Positions 1 to 8,042 of a stretch of DNA of 64,000 nt are shown here, piece by piece. The position numbers were made by a program, and so were the translations under genes. The notes beneath the pieces were generated by a model that was not told the DNA's origin, did no database searches, and saw nothing but the letters and a program-made list of their open reading frames with translations. Every line of letters begins with the position of its first letter. The stretch's first letter is position 1. This DNA comes from JALYRV01 sp040902895 (GTDB lineage: Bacteria > Acidobacteriota > Vicinamibacteria > Vicinamibacterales > SCN-69-37): the NCBI GenBank assembly GCA_040902895.1, contig JBBDWL010000138.1, positions 62,001-126,000 of the forward strand, given 5' to 3'.

Positions 1-1
1 C

Positions 2-286
2 GAGAAGCTGCTCGTGCTGCGGTCTCTCAAAGATCTCGAGTTCGATCGCGCGATGGGCAAGATGAGCGCGGCCGATGCGGCGCCGCTCGAGGCGCGGCTG
101 CGCGCCCGCGCGCTCGCCATCATGCACGAGCTCGACGGACGCGAGTCGCTCCGGGCCAGGATCGAAGAAGACATCGCGCGCAATCAGACCGCCAGCCGCA
201 CGCCACAGGCCACAGGGCTGTGCGGCTGCGGAACCGCCAACGATGCCGACGCCCGATTCTGCAAAGCCTGCGGGGCCAGGCTGTGA
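2..286 (+). CDS. Zinc-ribbon protein, 5' end outside window
   Basis: The reading frame is open to the first bases of the window, so the N-terminus is missing; 94 residues are visible. The visible part begins with a charged helical segment (LKDLEFDRAMGKMS, then Arg/Glu/Ala-rich). It ends in a short zinc-ribbon-like pattern with CGC near residue 72 and CKAC near residue 87. An internal GTG at position 14 is only a possible start. The stop lies 2 bases before the next start, so it is probably the first visible gene of the ccm operon. Similar zinc-ribbon proteins precede ccmA in acidobacterial genomes, as I recall. The molecular role is unknown. Confidence 0.7.
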   Translation, partial: EKLLVLRSLKDLEFDRAMGKMSAADAAPLEARLRARALAIMHELDGRESLRARIEEDIARNQTASRTPQATGLCGCGTANDADARFCKACGARL

Positions 287-288
287 AG

Positions 289-1479
289 ATGGTGTGGGCT
301 GCGGCCGTCGGGGTCCTGCTGCTGATGGCCCCCTTCGCCCGGGCGCAGGTGCAGATGCCCGATCCATCGCAGATGTCGGGCGTGCCGCTGCCGAGTGCCG
401 ATCTGCCCGTCGGCACGATCACGGTGCGCGTCGTCCGCGGCACGCTCTCCAACAACATTCCCAATCATCAGGTCGAGCTTGTCACAGGCGGGTCGCGCCG
501 TGAGGCTGCTACCGACGCTTCGGGGCGGGCGACGTTTACAGGGTTGCGGGCCGGCAATCAGGTGCAGGTCGCGACGGCCGTCGATGGCAGGCGGATCGAA
601 TCGCAGACGATCACGATGCCGGCGCAGGGGGGCGTGCGGGTGATGCTCGTCGCGCCCGATCCCGCCGCGGCCGCTCGCGAAGACGAGAACGCGCGGCTGC
701 GCAACGCCCCGGCCGCACCGGGGATCGTCGTGCTCGGCGGCGAATCGCGGTTCATCGTCGAGCGCGGCGACGAGTCGCTCAACGTGTTTTATGTGCTCGA
801 GGTCGTGAACACCGCGCGCACGCCTGTCGCAACAGAGAGGCCGCTGATTTTCGATCTGCCGTCGGGCGCGACCGGCGTGACGCTGCTGGAGGGATCGACG
901 CCGCAGGCGACCATCGGTGGATCGCGCGTCACCGTCACCGGGCCGTTCGCGCCGGGCAAGACCCCGCTGCAGATCGCCTACGCGCTGCCGCATCGCGGCT
1001 CGCGCGTGACGATCGAGCAGCCGCTGCCGGCCGCGCTGCCGCAGCTGGCGGTGGCGGGCGAGACCACGGGCGGCGTCACGATGTCGTCGGCGCAGTTTGC
1101 AGCGTCGCGCGACATGAATGCCGACGGCCGCGTATTCGTCGTCGGCAACGGTCCGGGACTTCCGGCCGGAGGCGTCCTGACCGTGTCGTTCGACGGCCTT
1201 CCGCATCATCCCCGGTGGCCGCGGTTCGCCGCGCTCGCCGTTGCCGTGATCATCATGACCCTCGGTCTGATTATGGGATTCCGCCCGCGCGCGGGTGCGC
1301 CTCAGTCGAATCGCGACGCGCTGATCGCGTCGAGGACTGCGCGGTTCGCTGAACTGGAGGCGCTGGAAGCGCGCAGGCGTGCGGGTTCGATCGAGGGCGA
1401 GCCGTATGCCGAGGAGCGGCGCCGCCTCATCGCGGCGCTCGAAGACATCTATACCGCGCTCGATGAACAGCAGGCTTGA
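289..1479 (+). CDS. Exported/membrane protein of the ccm operon with carboxypeptidase-regulatory-like domain
   Basis: 396 residues. The ATG at 289 is chosen because a signal peptide follows at once (MVWAAAVGVLLLMAPFARAQ, cleavage expected after AQ). Residues about 45-120 look like a carboxypeptidase-regulatory or Ig-like beta domain (DASGRATFTGL motif). The middle is beta-rich. A transmembrane helix lies near residues 305-330 (FAALAVAVIIMTLGLIMGF), followed by a charged cytoplasmic helix with repeated Glu/Ala/Arg. Its 3' end overlaps ccmA, implying co-translation. A role in haem delivery or assembly is inferred only from position. Confidence 0.75.
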   Translation: MVWAAAVGVLLLMAPFARAQVQMPDPSQMSGVPLPSADLPVGTITVRVVRGTLSNNIPNHQVELVTGGSRREAATDASGRATFTGLRAGNQVQVATAVDGRRIESQTITMPAQGGVRVMLVAPDPAAAAREDENARLRNAPAAPGIVVLGGESRFIVERGDESLNVFYVLEVVNTARTPVATERPLIFDLPSGATGVTLLEGSTPQATIGGSRVTVTGPFAPGKTPLQIAYALPHRGSRVTIEQPLPAALPQLAVAGETTGGVTMSSAQFAASRDMNADGRVFVVGNGPGLPAGGVLTVSFDGLPHHPRWPRFAALAVAVIIMTLGLIMGFRPRAGAPQSNRDALIASRTARFAELEALEARRRAGSIEGEPYAEERRRLIAALEDIYTALDEQQA

Positions 1480-2161
1480 GACACGTGGCCTCTCGCGGCG
1501 GTACGGCCGCCAGCGCGCGCTGATTGACGTCTCGCTCACGTGCAACGCCGGCGAGGCAATCGCGCTGGTCGGTCCCAACGGCGCGGGCAAGTCGACGCTG
1601 CTTTCCCTGCTTTCCACGCTTGCCAGGCCAACAGCGGGCGAGATCTTGTATGACGGCCGTTCCGCGTCGGCGTGGGGGCCGTCACTTCGCGGGCGCATCG
1701 GTTCGCTCGGGCATGAGGTGTCGCTCTATCCCGAGCTGTCGGCGCGCGAAAACCTGATGTTCTTCGGACAGCTGTTTGGCACGCCCGATGTCACTGACCG
1801 CGTGGCGCGCGCGCTGCGTCTGTCGGGCCTCGAATCGCGCGCGGATTCACCCACGGGAACCTTCTCGCGCGGCATGCGCCAGCGCCTCGCCATCGAGCGC
1901 GCCCTGCTGCACGCGCCCGATATCCTGCTGTTCGATGAGCCATTCACGGGCCTCGACGAGCCGGCGGCCGAGGCGCTGATCGCGCGGCTGGCCGCCGCGC
2001 GCATAGAAGGCGCTGCGATCGTGTTCTCGTCGCACGACTTCGAGCACGCCGAGCGTGTCGCCACGCGCGTCGCGATGCTCAGCGCGGGCCGCCTGACATC
2101 GCTCGGGGGGCTCGATGGCGCCGGCTCGCTGCGCGAGCGGTACAGGGCCGCGCCGCGATGA
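1463..2161 (+). CDS. ccmA: Haem exporter ATP-binding protein CcmA
   Basis: 232 residues, the usual CcmA length. The ABC ATPase hallmarks are all present: Walker A GPNGAGKST at residues 37-45, a signature-like FSRGM around 134-138, Walker B ILLFDEP at 154-160 and a switch His in SSHDFEHAE. CcmA with CcmB forms the transporter that supplies System I cytochrome c maturation and releases haem from CcmE. The ATG at 1463 lies inside the end of the upstream gene. The stop overlaps the ccmB start (ATGA). The identification rests on the fold plus the ccmB and ccmC neighbours. Confidence 0.93.
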   Translation: MNSRLETRGLSRRYGRQRALIDVSLTCNAGEAIALVGPNGAGKSTLLSLLSTLARPTAGEILYDGRSASAWGPSLRGRIGSLGHEVSLYPELSARENLMFFGQLFGTPDVTDRVARALRLSGLESRADSPTGTFSRGMRQRLAIERALLHAPDILLFDEPFTGLDEPAAEALIARLAAARIEGAAIVFSSHDFEHAERVATRVAMLSAGRLTSLGGLDGAGSLRERYRAAPR

Positions 2162-2844
2162 AAGGCGTCTTCGCGGCCGCGTGGCTCATCGCGCGCAAGG
2201 ATTTCACGATCGAAGCGCGCAGCCGCGAAATCATCGCGACCGCGGTGTTCTTCGCGGTGGCCTGCGTGCTCGTCTTCTCATTCAGCCTCGTGGACGAAGG
2301 CCGCGCGCCCGATAACGTCGCGGCGGGCGTGCTCTGGATCGGGATCTCGTTCGCGGGCACGCTCAGCCTTGCGCGCCTTTTCGAGCGCGAGCGCGCGCAC
2401 GATACGCTGCGCACGCTGCTGCTCGCGCCCGTGGAGCGTCCCGCCGTGTATCTCGGCAAGCTGCTCGCGGTGGTGATGCTCATGGCCGCCGTCGGAGCGG
2501 TGCTGTTGCCATTCACCGGTTTTCTGTTCGATCAGGCCGTGCTTGGCGCCGCGCCCGGGCTCGCCGCCGTGATCCTGCTTGGCATCATCGGCTACGCGGC
2601 GGTCGGCACGCTCTTCGCCGCCATGCTGGGCCGCTCGCGCAGCCGCGACGTGCTGCTGCCCGTGCTGCTGTACCCGATGTCGGTGCCCGTGTTGATTGCA
2701 GGCGTGCGCGCGACGTCGGCCCTGCTCGACGCCGCGGGACCTGACTGGGCGGCCGCCCGCCTCTGGATCGGCGTGCTGGCCGCCTTCGACGTCGTATTTC
2801 TCACGCTGGCGCTATGGACGTTCGAAGCGGTCATGGAAGAATAG
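2158..2844 (+). CDS. ccmB: Haem exporter membrane protein CcmB
   Basis: 228 residues, close to the roughly 220 of characterised CcmB. About six hydrophobic helices are visible. The family-like segment LARLFERERAHDTLRTLLLAP follows the second helix, where CcmB proteins carry a conserved cytoplasmic loop (FEADYEDGSLEQL in enterobacteria). It is the membrane partner of CcmA. Translation is coupled by a 4-base overlap with ccmA, and ccmC follows after 7 bases. Confidence 0.92.
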   Translation: MKGVFAAAWLIARKDFTIEARSREIIATAVFFAVACVLVFSFSLVDEGRAPDNVAAGVLWIGISFAGTLSLARLFERERAHDTLRTLLLAPVERPAVYLGKLLAVVMLMAAVGAVLLPFTGFLFDQAVLGAAPGLAAVILLGIIGYAAVGTLFAAMLGRSRSRDVLLPVLLYPMSVPVLIAGVRATSALLDAAGPDWAAARLWIGVLAAFDVVFLTLALWTFEAVMEE

Positions 2845-2851
2845 AGGGACG

Positions 2852-3505
2852 ATGGGTTCTATTGCGCTTCTCGTGGCCGCGGCGATCATGTTTGCCGCCG
2901 CGCCGTGGATGATCATGCGCGCGCCCCAGGAATCGACCATGGGGCTGATTCAGAAGATCTTCTACTTCCACGTGCCGGCGGCGTTCACGATGTTCGTGAG
3001 CGCGTTCGTGAGCGGCATCGCGGGCGCGGTGTACCTCGTCCGCCGCAGTCCGCGCGCCGAGCGCATCACCGCCGCGGCAGGGGAGCTCGTCGTCGTCTTC
3101 GGCGCCATCGTGCTGCTGACCGGGCCGATCTGGGCGCGCAAGGCCTGGGGCGTGTGGTGGCAGTGGGACGCGCGCCTCACGATCACGCTCGTGATGTGGC
3201 TGATCTTCGTGGCGTTCCTGCTGCTGCGGAAGTACGGCGGGCCCGGCTCCGAACCGCTGTCGGCTGCGGTCGCGCTCTTCGGCATGGCGAACGTGCCGTT
3301 CGTCTACTGGTCGGTCAACATCTGGCGCACGGTGCATCCGACCACGAACGTCGTGCCCAGCCTCGGGCCCGGGATGCGTGAGGCGTTCTGGTGGTGCGTG
3401 GCCGCCTATCTTCTTTTATATGTCGCGCTGCTCGCGGCGCGCGCGAAACTGGAAGCGCAGCGCGTGGCGCTCGACGAGCTGCACTTCGAGATTGGAGCCG
3501 ATTGA
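2852..3505 (+). CDS. ccmC: Haem-handling protein CcmC (CcsA/CcmC family)
   Basis: 217 residues, six predicted transmembrane helices. The diagnostic tryptophan-rich motif WGVWWQWDARLT is present around residues 100-111, and conserved histidines lie near residues 40 (FYFHVPAAF) and 164 (HPTTN). CcmC binds haem through this periplasmic WWD domain and loads it onto CcmE. The ATG at 2852 is preceded by GAGGGACG, an acceptable ribosome-binding site. The stop overlaps the next start (TGATG). No ccmE, ccmF or ccmH is in view, so the rest of System I would have to lie elsewhere. Confidence 0.94.
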   Translation: MGSIALLVAAAIMFAAAPWMIMRAPQESTMGLIQKIFYFHVPAAFTMFVSAFVSGIAGAVYLVRRSPRAERITAAAGELVVVFGAIVLLTGPIWARKAWGVWWQWDARLTITLVMWLIFVAFLLLRKYGGPGSEPLSAAVALFGMANVPFVYWSVNIWRTVHPTTNVVPSLGPGMREAFWWCVAAYLLLYVALLAARAKLEAQRVALDELHFEIGAD

Positions 3506-3819
3506 TGCGACTTCTGCAGGCCGCCATCGCACGCATGGTCGCCATCGTTCTCATACTGATGACGCCGGCGGCGCTCTTCGCTCAGCAGACGTCCGATTTC
3601 ATGCCGATCGATCCTGCAACCGAAGCGGCAGAGCAGCTGCCGGCCGCTCCGATGGTGATGGGCGCGTACGCGCTGGTGTGGCTGGTGCTCATCGCGTATG
3701 TCTGGTCGCTGCGGCGCCGACAGGCGCGCGTGGAGCTCGAGATGGCCGCGCTCCGCGCCCGCGTCAACACGCGACCGGACGCAACGCCCGCACATAACCC
3801 GCCCTCGCAGCACCCATGA
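3505..3819 (+). CDS. CcmD-like small membrane protein
   Basis: 104 residues. A signal-like hydrophobic N-terminus (VAIVLILMTPAALFAQQ) is followed by a 30-residue linker and one transmembrane helix (MVMGAYALVWLVLIAYVWSL). A positively charged cytoplasmic segment RRRQARVELE comes next. This is the CcmD layout (AYxxxW in the helix, then basic and acidic residues), with an added N-terminal signal. CcmD helps release holo-CcmE from CcmABC. Its place directly after ccmC supports the call. The tail overlaps the next small gene by 4 bases. Confidence 0.8.
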   Translation: MRLLQAAIARMVAIVLILMTPAALFAQQTSDFMPIDPATEAAEQLPAAPMVMGAYALVWLVLIAYVWSLRRRQARVELEMAALRARVNTRPDATPAHNPPSQHP

Positions 3820-3956
3820 CCGCAGCGCACTTCATCTTCATCCCGGCGGTGCTTCTCGTTGGGATCGTCATTGGCTGGATACTTGCGCGCCGCGCTGCCG
3901 CGGATGCTGACGCATCCGCCCGGCGCGGCGTCAGAAATGTAAATCGTAAATTGTAA
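3816..3956 (+). CDS. Small membrane protein at the end of the ccm operon, C-terminus encoded by a repeat
   Basis: 46 residues, easily missed because of its size. The ATG overlaps the stop of the CcmD-like gene (ATGA). Residues 5-24 form one hydrophobic helix (HFIFIPAVLLVGIVIGWILA), followed by a basic/Ala-rich stretch. The last residues NVNRKL and the stop codon come from repeat A, which begins at 3935. The original C-terminus was probably replaced when the repeat arrived. The function is unknown; operon position suggests cytochrome maturation. Confidence 0.6.
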   Translation: MTAAHFIFIPAVLLVGIVIGWILARRAAADADASARRGVRNVNRKL

Positions 3957-4058
3957 ATAGCATTGTCTACTGCGTTATTGTGCTGTCCCGCTGCCACGGC
4001 GCGCGGTCACCGCAATGGCCCAATAGACAATGCTATTTACAATTTACAATTTACATTT
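3935..4058. repeat. Repeat family A, copy 1 (palindromic, about 124 bp)
   Basis: Inverted repeat with AT-rich ends in a GC-rich genome. The left arm starts AAATGTAAATCG and continues to AAATAGCATTGTCTA. The right arm reads TAGACAATGCTATTT and ends ATTTACATTT. The arms can pair over about 40 bases around a GC-rich centre. Full copies recur at 41520, 46164 and 50383, and partial copies at 38868 and 39781. It sits between the convergent ccm operon and the metallophosphoesterase gene and supplies the stop codon of the small ccm-operon protein. Confidence 0.9.
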
Positions 4059-4061
4059 CCG

Positions 4062-4811
4062 TTAACGTCCTACTGACAGTCGCTCCGCGAGGCTGGGATG
4101 CAGTCCGGCTTCGAGAATCCGGCGCTCTGCGGCTTCGATGTCGTACTCCACGCGGTGCAGCGTGACGACGGCCGCGCCGGTATCGAACATCGCATAGGCC
4201 GCGCGCGGGTCGCCGTCGCGGGGCTGGCCCACGGAGCCAGGATTCACCAGCGTCCGCAAGCCGCCGGCAAGCGCGATGCGTTGATCATCGAGCCGCGCCA
4301 GCACGCGGCCGCGGCCTGATCCGGTCTGCTGGAACGCCATCTGCACATGTGTGTGGCCGCAAAAGAGCAGCGCCGCACTCGTCGCCCCGAGCGCGGCCGC
4401 GGCATCGTCGCCGTCGAACAGGTAATAGTCCTCGTCGAACGGCGCGCCGTGGCAGATTGCGACATCCGTGCCCAGGCCGGGAATATCGATCGGACCCTGC
4501 GGCAAACCACGCAGATATTCGGCACGCTCGTCGCTGAGATGGTCCATCGTCCATTCGACTGCCTGCCGCGCGACGGCGTTGAAATCAGCGGCATCTTCAA
4601 TCCCCGACGCGACCTTGTCGTGATTGCCGCGAATGACCGTGGCGTTGGAAAGGCCGCGAACCAGATCGATGACCGGCCCGGGATCCGCGCCGTAGCCGAC
4701 GAGGTCGCCGAGCACCAGTGCGATGTCCCAGTCCTGGTGCGCCGCATCAGCGAGCACCGCTTCGGTTGCCGAGAGATTGGCGTGGAGGTCGCTCAGCACG
4801 AAGACGCGCAT
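4062..4811 (-). CDS. Metallophosphoesterase (calcineurin-like, YfcE/MJ0936 type)
   Basis: 249 residues. The metal-binding motifs are intact: SDLHAN near the N-terminus (DxH), GDLVGYG (GD), GNHDK (GNHD), CHGAP and GHTHVQ (GHxH). The family hydrolyses phosphomonoesters or diesters using two metal ions. The start is the ATG at 4811, whose bases overlap the aroK stop. A longer reading to 4874 would add only an arginine-rich N-terminus. It is the last gene of the aroA-aroK-phosphoesterase unit. The substrate is unknown. Compare the degenerate relative at 38889. Confidence 0.88.
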   Translation of the reverse strand: MRVFVLSDLHANLSATEAVLADAAHQDWDIALVLGDLVGYGADPGPVIDLVRGLSNATVIRGNHDKVASGIEDAADFNAVARQAVEWTMDHLSDERAEYLRGLPQGPIDIPGLGTDVAICHGAPFDEDYYLFDGDDAAAALGATSAALLFCGHTHVQMAFQQTGSGRGRVLARLDDQRIALAGGLRTLVNPGSVGQPRDGDPRAAYAMFDTGAAVVTLHRVEYDIEAAERRILEAGLHPSLAERLSVGR

Positions 4812-5314
4812 CAGAACGGGCCCAGCGCATCGAGCACGCGATCGGCGATGTCGGCCGCCGGTGCGTCGCCGCACGTCACACGCACGTCCGCGAGCGCATA
4901 CGTGGCCTGACGCGCGGCATACAGCTGCTCGAACTGCTCGCGGTCGGCGGCAAGGGGACGCCGGCCGTCGGATGGGACGCGCGCGATCAGATGCTCGAGC
5001 GGCACGTCGAGCCAGACCGACACGCCGTCACGCTCGATCGCCGCGCGGTTGTCGGCATCCGCGAACGTGCCACCGCCTGTGGCGACGACGACGTGGCGAA
5101 GCGGCAGCACGAGCCTGAGCATCTCGCGCTCGAGCGCGCGGAAGGACGCTTCGCCGTGGCGTGCAAAAATATCGGCGACGGTCAGGCGTTCGCGCGCTTC
5201 AATCAGCATGTCGATGTCCTGCACCTGCCACTGCAGCTTGCGTGCAAGATGCGTGGCCACGGTTGTCTTGCCGGCCGCCATGAAGCCGACCAGATAGATC
5301 TTATCTGTCTTCAC
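4811..5314 (-). CDS. aroK: Shikimate kinase
   Basis: 167 residues, the standard length. The P-loop GFMAAGKTT lies at residues 10-18. The DIDMLIEA segment matches the shikimate-binding DxD region, GGGTF (about 79-83) is the conserved glycine motif, and RRPLAA is the lid arginine region. It phosphorylates shikimate at O3 in chorismate synthesis, just before AroA. The GTG start overlaps the aroA stop and the stop overlaps the metallophosphoesterase start, so the three genes are tightly coupled. Confidence 0.95.
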   Translation of the reverse strand: MKTDKIYLVGFMAAGKTTVATHLARKLQWQVQDIDMLIEARERLTVADIFARHGEASFRALEREMLRLVLPLRHVVVATGGGTFADADNRAAIERDGVSVWLDVPLEHLIARVPSDGRRPLAADREQFEQLYAARQATYALADVRVTCGDAPAADIADRVLDALGPF

Positions 5315-6588
5315 GAGGTGCGTTCGGCGAGCAACGTCAGGAAGCCAGGGTACGAAACGTCGACGATGCCGGCGCCGGCAATGTGCGAGCCGGGCTCGCC
5401 AAGCGCGGCGATCGCGAATGCCATCGCAAGCCGGTGATCGTGATGCGCGTCGACCGCCGCCGCGCGAAGGGGCGCGGCACCGATCTCGAAGCCGTCTTCG
5501 AGCTCTTCGGCGTCGGCGCCAAACGCGCGCAACCCGGCGACGATCTCGCGGATGCGATCGCTTTCCTTCACCCGCAATTCGGCCGCGCCGGTCACCCGCA
5601 TGCCCGCGCGCCGCGCCGCCATGGCCGCAAGCACGGGCAGCTCATCGATCAGTGACGGCACGTCCTCGGGTGTCACCGTGAAGAACGCCGGCGATCCGTA
5701 AGCGATGTGCAGCGATCCGGCTGGTTCGTGCCCGCGTTCCTCGCGCACGTCGAGGGTCACCTCCGCGCCGGCCCGTTGCAGCGCCTTCACGAACCCGATA
5801 CGTCCTGGATTCAGGCCAACGCCTTCGATTTCGATCGACGAGCCCGGCACGCTTGCGGCCGCCGCGGCCCACGTGGCGGCCGATGACGGATCGCCGGGCA
5901 CGGTCAGTGTCTGCGCCTGCAGCTGCTGGCCGCCTTCGATCGAGGCAAAACCCCGACGGGCGTCGACGTGAGCGCCGAACGCCCGCAACGCGCGCTCGGT
6001 GTGATCCCGCGTCGGTGCCGGTTCCGTCACGCTCGTCAGACCGGTCGCGTGTATGCCCGCCAGCAGCACGGCGCTCTTGACCTGCGCGCTCGCCACCGGA
6101 CTCTCGAACGCGATCGCGGAGAGCGGTCCGCCCTCGATGGTCATCGGCGCGTGGCCATCAACGGTGGTGATGCGCGCGCCCATTCGGCGCAGCGGCACGG
6201 CCACCCGTTCCATCGGCCGGCCCGAGAGGGAGGCATCGCCGGCGAGCGTCGACCTGAAGGCGTGCGCGGCCATCACGCCAGCAAGCAAACGCATGCTCGT
6301 GCCCGAATTGCCGGCGTCGAGCGCGCGCGCGGGTGCGCGAAGGCCGCCGAGACTCCGGCCGCCGATCCACAGCGCTCCGCCGGGCTCGGATATAGACGAC
6401 GTGGAGACGCGCTCGAACGAGATGTCGACGCCAAGCGTCTCTAGACAAGACAGCGTCGACTGCACATCCTGGCCCGGTGCGAGCCCGAGAATCCGGCTGC
6501 GGCCCTCCGCAACCGCCGCCAGCAGCGCATACCGGTGCGAGATTGATTTGTCGCCTGGAACCGTGAACCGGCCGCTCAATGGTCGCAC
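5311..6588 (-). CDS. aroA: 3-phosphoshikimate 1-carboxyvinyltransferase (EPSP synthase)
   Basis: 425 residues. It begins with the substrate-binding PGDKSISHR motif (residues 11-19). Further signatures are LDAGNSGTSMRLLAG (phosphoenolpyruvate-binding region), SAQVKSAVLLAG, LRVKESDRI and DHRLAMAFA. It joins phosphoenolpyruvate to shikimate-3-phosphate. The start is GTG at 6588, directly before the PGDKS region. It is divergent from the RsbW-like gene, and the roughly 23-base interval must hold the start signals of both. Confidence 0.96.
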   Translation of the reverse strand: MRPLSGRFTVPGDKSISHRYALLAAVAEGRSRILGLAPGQDVQSTLSCLETLGVDISFERVSTSSISEPGGALWIGGRSLGGLRAPARALDAGNSGTSMRLLAGVMAAHAFRSTLAGDASLSGRPMERVAVPLRRMGARITTVDGHAPMTIEGGPLSAIAFESPVASAQVKSAVLLAGIHATGLTSVTEPAPTRDHTERALRAFGAHVDARRGFASIEGGQQLQAQTLTVPGDPSSAATWAAAAASVPGSSIEIEGVGLNPGRIGFVKALQRAGAEVTLDVREERGHEPAGSLHIAYGSPAFFTVTPEDVPSLIDELPVLAAMAARRAGMRVTGAAELRVKESDRIREIVAGLRAFGADAEELEDGFEIGAAPLRAAAVDAHHDHRLAMAFAIAALGEPGSHIAGAGIVDVSYPGFLTLLAERTS

Positions 6589-6611
6589 GAGGTATTATTA
6601 TTCTCCTCCGC

Positions 6612-7058
6612 ATGAGTTTCGACAGCCACGTGGTCCGGCTACGGATGCACAGCTCGTTCGACATGCTCGATGTCGTGCAACTCGTCAGCGATCGCCTGTC
6701 GGCGATCGCCGGCTTCGACGAGGACGCGACGCATTGGGTGAGTGTCGCCGTCCGCGAGTCGGTGATCAATGCGATCAAGCACGGCAACCACGAGGAACCA
6801 GACAAATTCGTGACGATTGAATTCACCTTCACGCCCCGCGAGGCGCCCACCGAATTCATCGTCAGCGTGCGCGATCAGGGCGAGGGTTTCGAGCCTGGGG
6901 AGCTTGCCGATCCGCTCGCCCCCGAGAACATGCTCAAGTCGAGCGGCCGCGGCATCTTCTTCATGCGCAGCTTCATGGACGATGTGCAGCTGGCGCGGCA
7001 TCCGGAGGGCGGCATGGAAGTGCGGATGGTCAAGAAGCTTGCATCGGCCGCCCCGTGA
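6612..7058 (+). CDS. RsbW-like anti-sigma factor / HATPase_c_2 serine kinase
   Basis: 148 residues. It has the Bergerat ATP-binding boxes: N-box ESVINAIKHGN (about 49-59), G1 box RDQGEGFEP (about 92-100) and G2 box SGRGIFFMRSFMD. The length and motif spacing match RsbW/SpoIIAB-type proteins, which bind a sigma factor or phosphorylate an STAS antagonist. No sigma factor or STAS protein is adjacent, so its partner is unknown. The ATG at 6612 lies after a TATTAT hexamer at 6593-6598. The stop overlaps the next gene's GTG. Confidence 0.88.
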   Translation: MSFDSHVVRLRMHSSFDMLDVVQLVSDRLSAIAGFDEDATHWVSVAVRESVINAIKHGNHEEPDKFVTIEFTFTPREAPTEFIVSVRDQGEGFEPGELADPLAPENMLKSSGRGIFFMRSFMDDVQLARHPEGGMEVRMVKKLASAAP

Positions 7059-7876
7059 CCCACCTTCGCGCTTCGCGCTACGTCGGGCAAGCCCCTGATC
7101 CGCTGCTGCTTTCCACCGCCATCGAGGCCGTACTCGAGGCGGGCCGCATCCAGCTCTCGTATTTCCGCACCGGCATTCGCGTCGACAAGAAAGGCACGAT
7201 CGACATCGTGACCGAGGCCGACGTCGCGGTCGAGACGATGTTCCGAGGTCTGATCACCGAGCGCTTTCCGGCGCACGCCGTCGTCGCCGAAGAGATGGGG
7301 CAGGGCGGCGCCGAGGGTGCGACCCACGAATGGGTCTTCGATCCGATCGACGGCACCACGAATTTCGTGCACGGCATTCCGTTTTTCTGCGCGTCGCTCG
7401 CCCTCGAAGTCGGCGGCGAGGCGGTCGTCGCGGCCATCTATGAACCCACCCGGCGCGAGCTTTATACGGCTGAACGCGGGGTCGGTGCCTGGCTCAACGG
7501 CGAGCCGCTGCACGTGTCTGAAACCGGCGCTCTGATCGACGCGGTGGTCTGCACGGGCTTTCCGTATTCAATTGTCGAGGAACGGGCCGAACCCGTGGCA
7601 CTCTTCGGCAGGTTTCTCGGCGTCTCGCGCGCGGTGCGCCGGTTTGGATCCGCGGCGCTCGACCTGGCGTACGTCGCGGCGGGCCGCCTCGACGGCTTCT
7701 ATGAGACGACGCTGAACCGCTGGGATATTGCGGCCGGCGCGCTGATCGTGCAGGAAGCCGGGGGGCGGGTCACCGCGTACGGCGGCGGCCGGTTCGATTC
7801 GCGCAGCGGTGAAATTCTCGCGTCGAACGGGCGGCTGCACGCCGCGATGCAGACCGTCATAGAAAATCGACAATAG
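7055..7876 (+). CDS. Inositol monophosphatase family protein
   Basis: 273 residues. It has EEMG (metal-ligand Glu), the FDPIDGTTNFVHG signature and the C-terminal WDIAAGALIVQEAGG motif, so both family signatures and the metal ligands are intact. The family dephosphorylates inositol phosphate or related small phosphates (fructose-1,6-bisphosphate or PAP in some members). The GTG at 7055 overlaps the upstream stop. Residues 2-12 (THLRASRYVGQ) are encoded by a family F palindrome, so the native start may once have been near LLLSTAIEAV. Confidence 0.9.
   Translation: MTHLRASRYVGQAPDPLLLSTAIEAVLEAGRIQLSYFRTGIRVDKKGTIDIVTEADVAVETMFRGLITERFPAHAVVAEEMGQGGAEGATHEWVFDPIDGTTNFVHGIPFFCASLALEVGGEAVVAAIYEPTRRELYTAERGVGAWLNGEPLHVSETGALIDAVVCTGFPYSIVEERAEPVALFGRFLGVSRAVRRFGSAALDLAYVAAGRLDGFYETTLNRWDIAAGALIVQEAGGRVTAYGGGRFDSRSGEILASNGRLHAAMQTVIENRQ
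7058..7088. repeat. Repeat family F, copy in the 5' end of a gene
   Basis: Palindrome of form CCCACCTTCGC..GCTACGTCGGG with a short GC stem between. It matches, on the opposite strand, the hairpins at 55581, 55833 and 55946 inside rnpB (CCGCCGTAGC..GCGAAGGTGGG). Here it is translated as the N-terminus of the inositol monophosphatase family protein. Confidence 0.65.
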
Positions 7877-7992
7877 GAGACGGTCGGTGACCACCGCGCA
7901 GGACAGCGCGCGGTCGGACAATCGAAAATCACCGCAATGTCTCAGGTTTCCAGCCCTGCTGCTGGCAAGCTTCCTGCTGTGAGGCTCGACAA

Positions 7993-8031
7993 CCCGCCTT
8001 CGCTTGCCGTTCCGGCAAGCTTCGGCGACCC
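7993..8031. repeat. Repeat family F, intergenic copy
   Basis: Palindrome CCCGCCTTCGC..GCTTCGGCGACCC with an inner stem CTTGCCG/CGGCAAG. It lies in the 166-base gap between the inositol monophosphatase family gene and the outer-membrane protein gene, ending just before the AAGGAG ribosome-binding site (8032-8037). It is the same family as the element at 7058. It could act as a terminator or mRNA-stabilising hairpin. Confidence 0.6.
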
Positions 8032-8042
8032 AAGGAGCACAC

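Noticed and set aside
184..1698. Long minus-strand open frame of about 500 codons
   Set aside because: It is antisense to the ccm-operon protein and ccmA; its translation is Arg/His-rich with no domain, as expected for the opposite strand of GC-rich genes.
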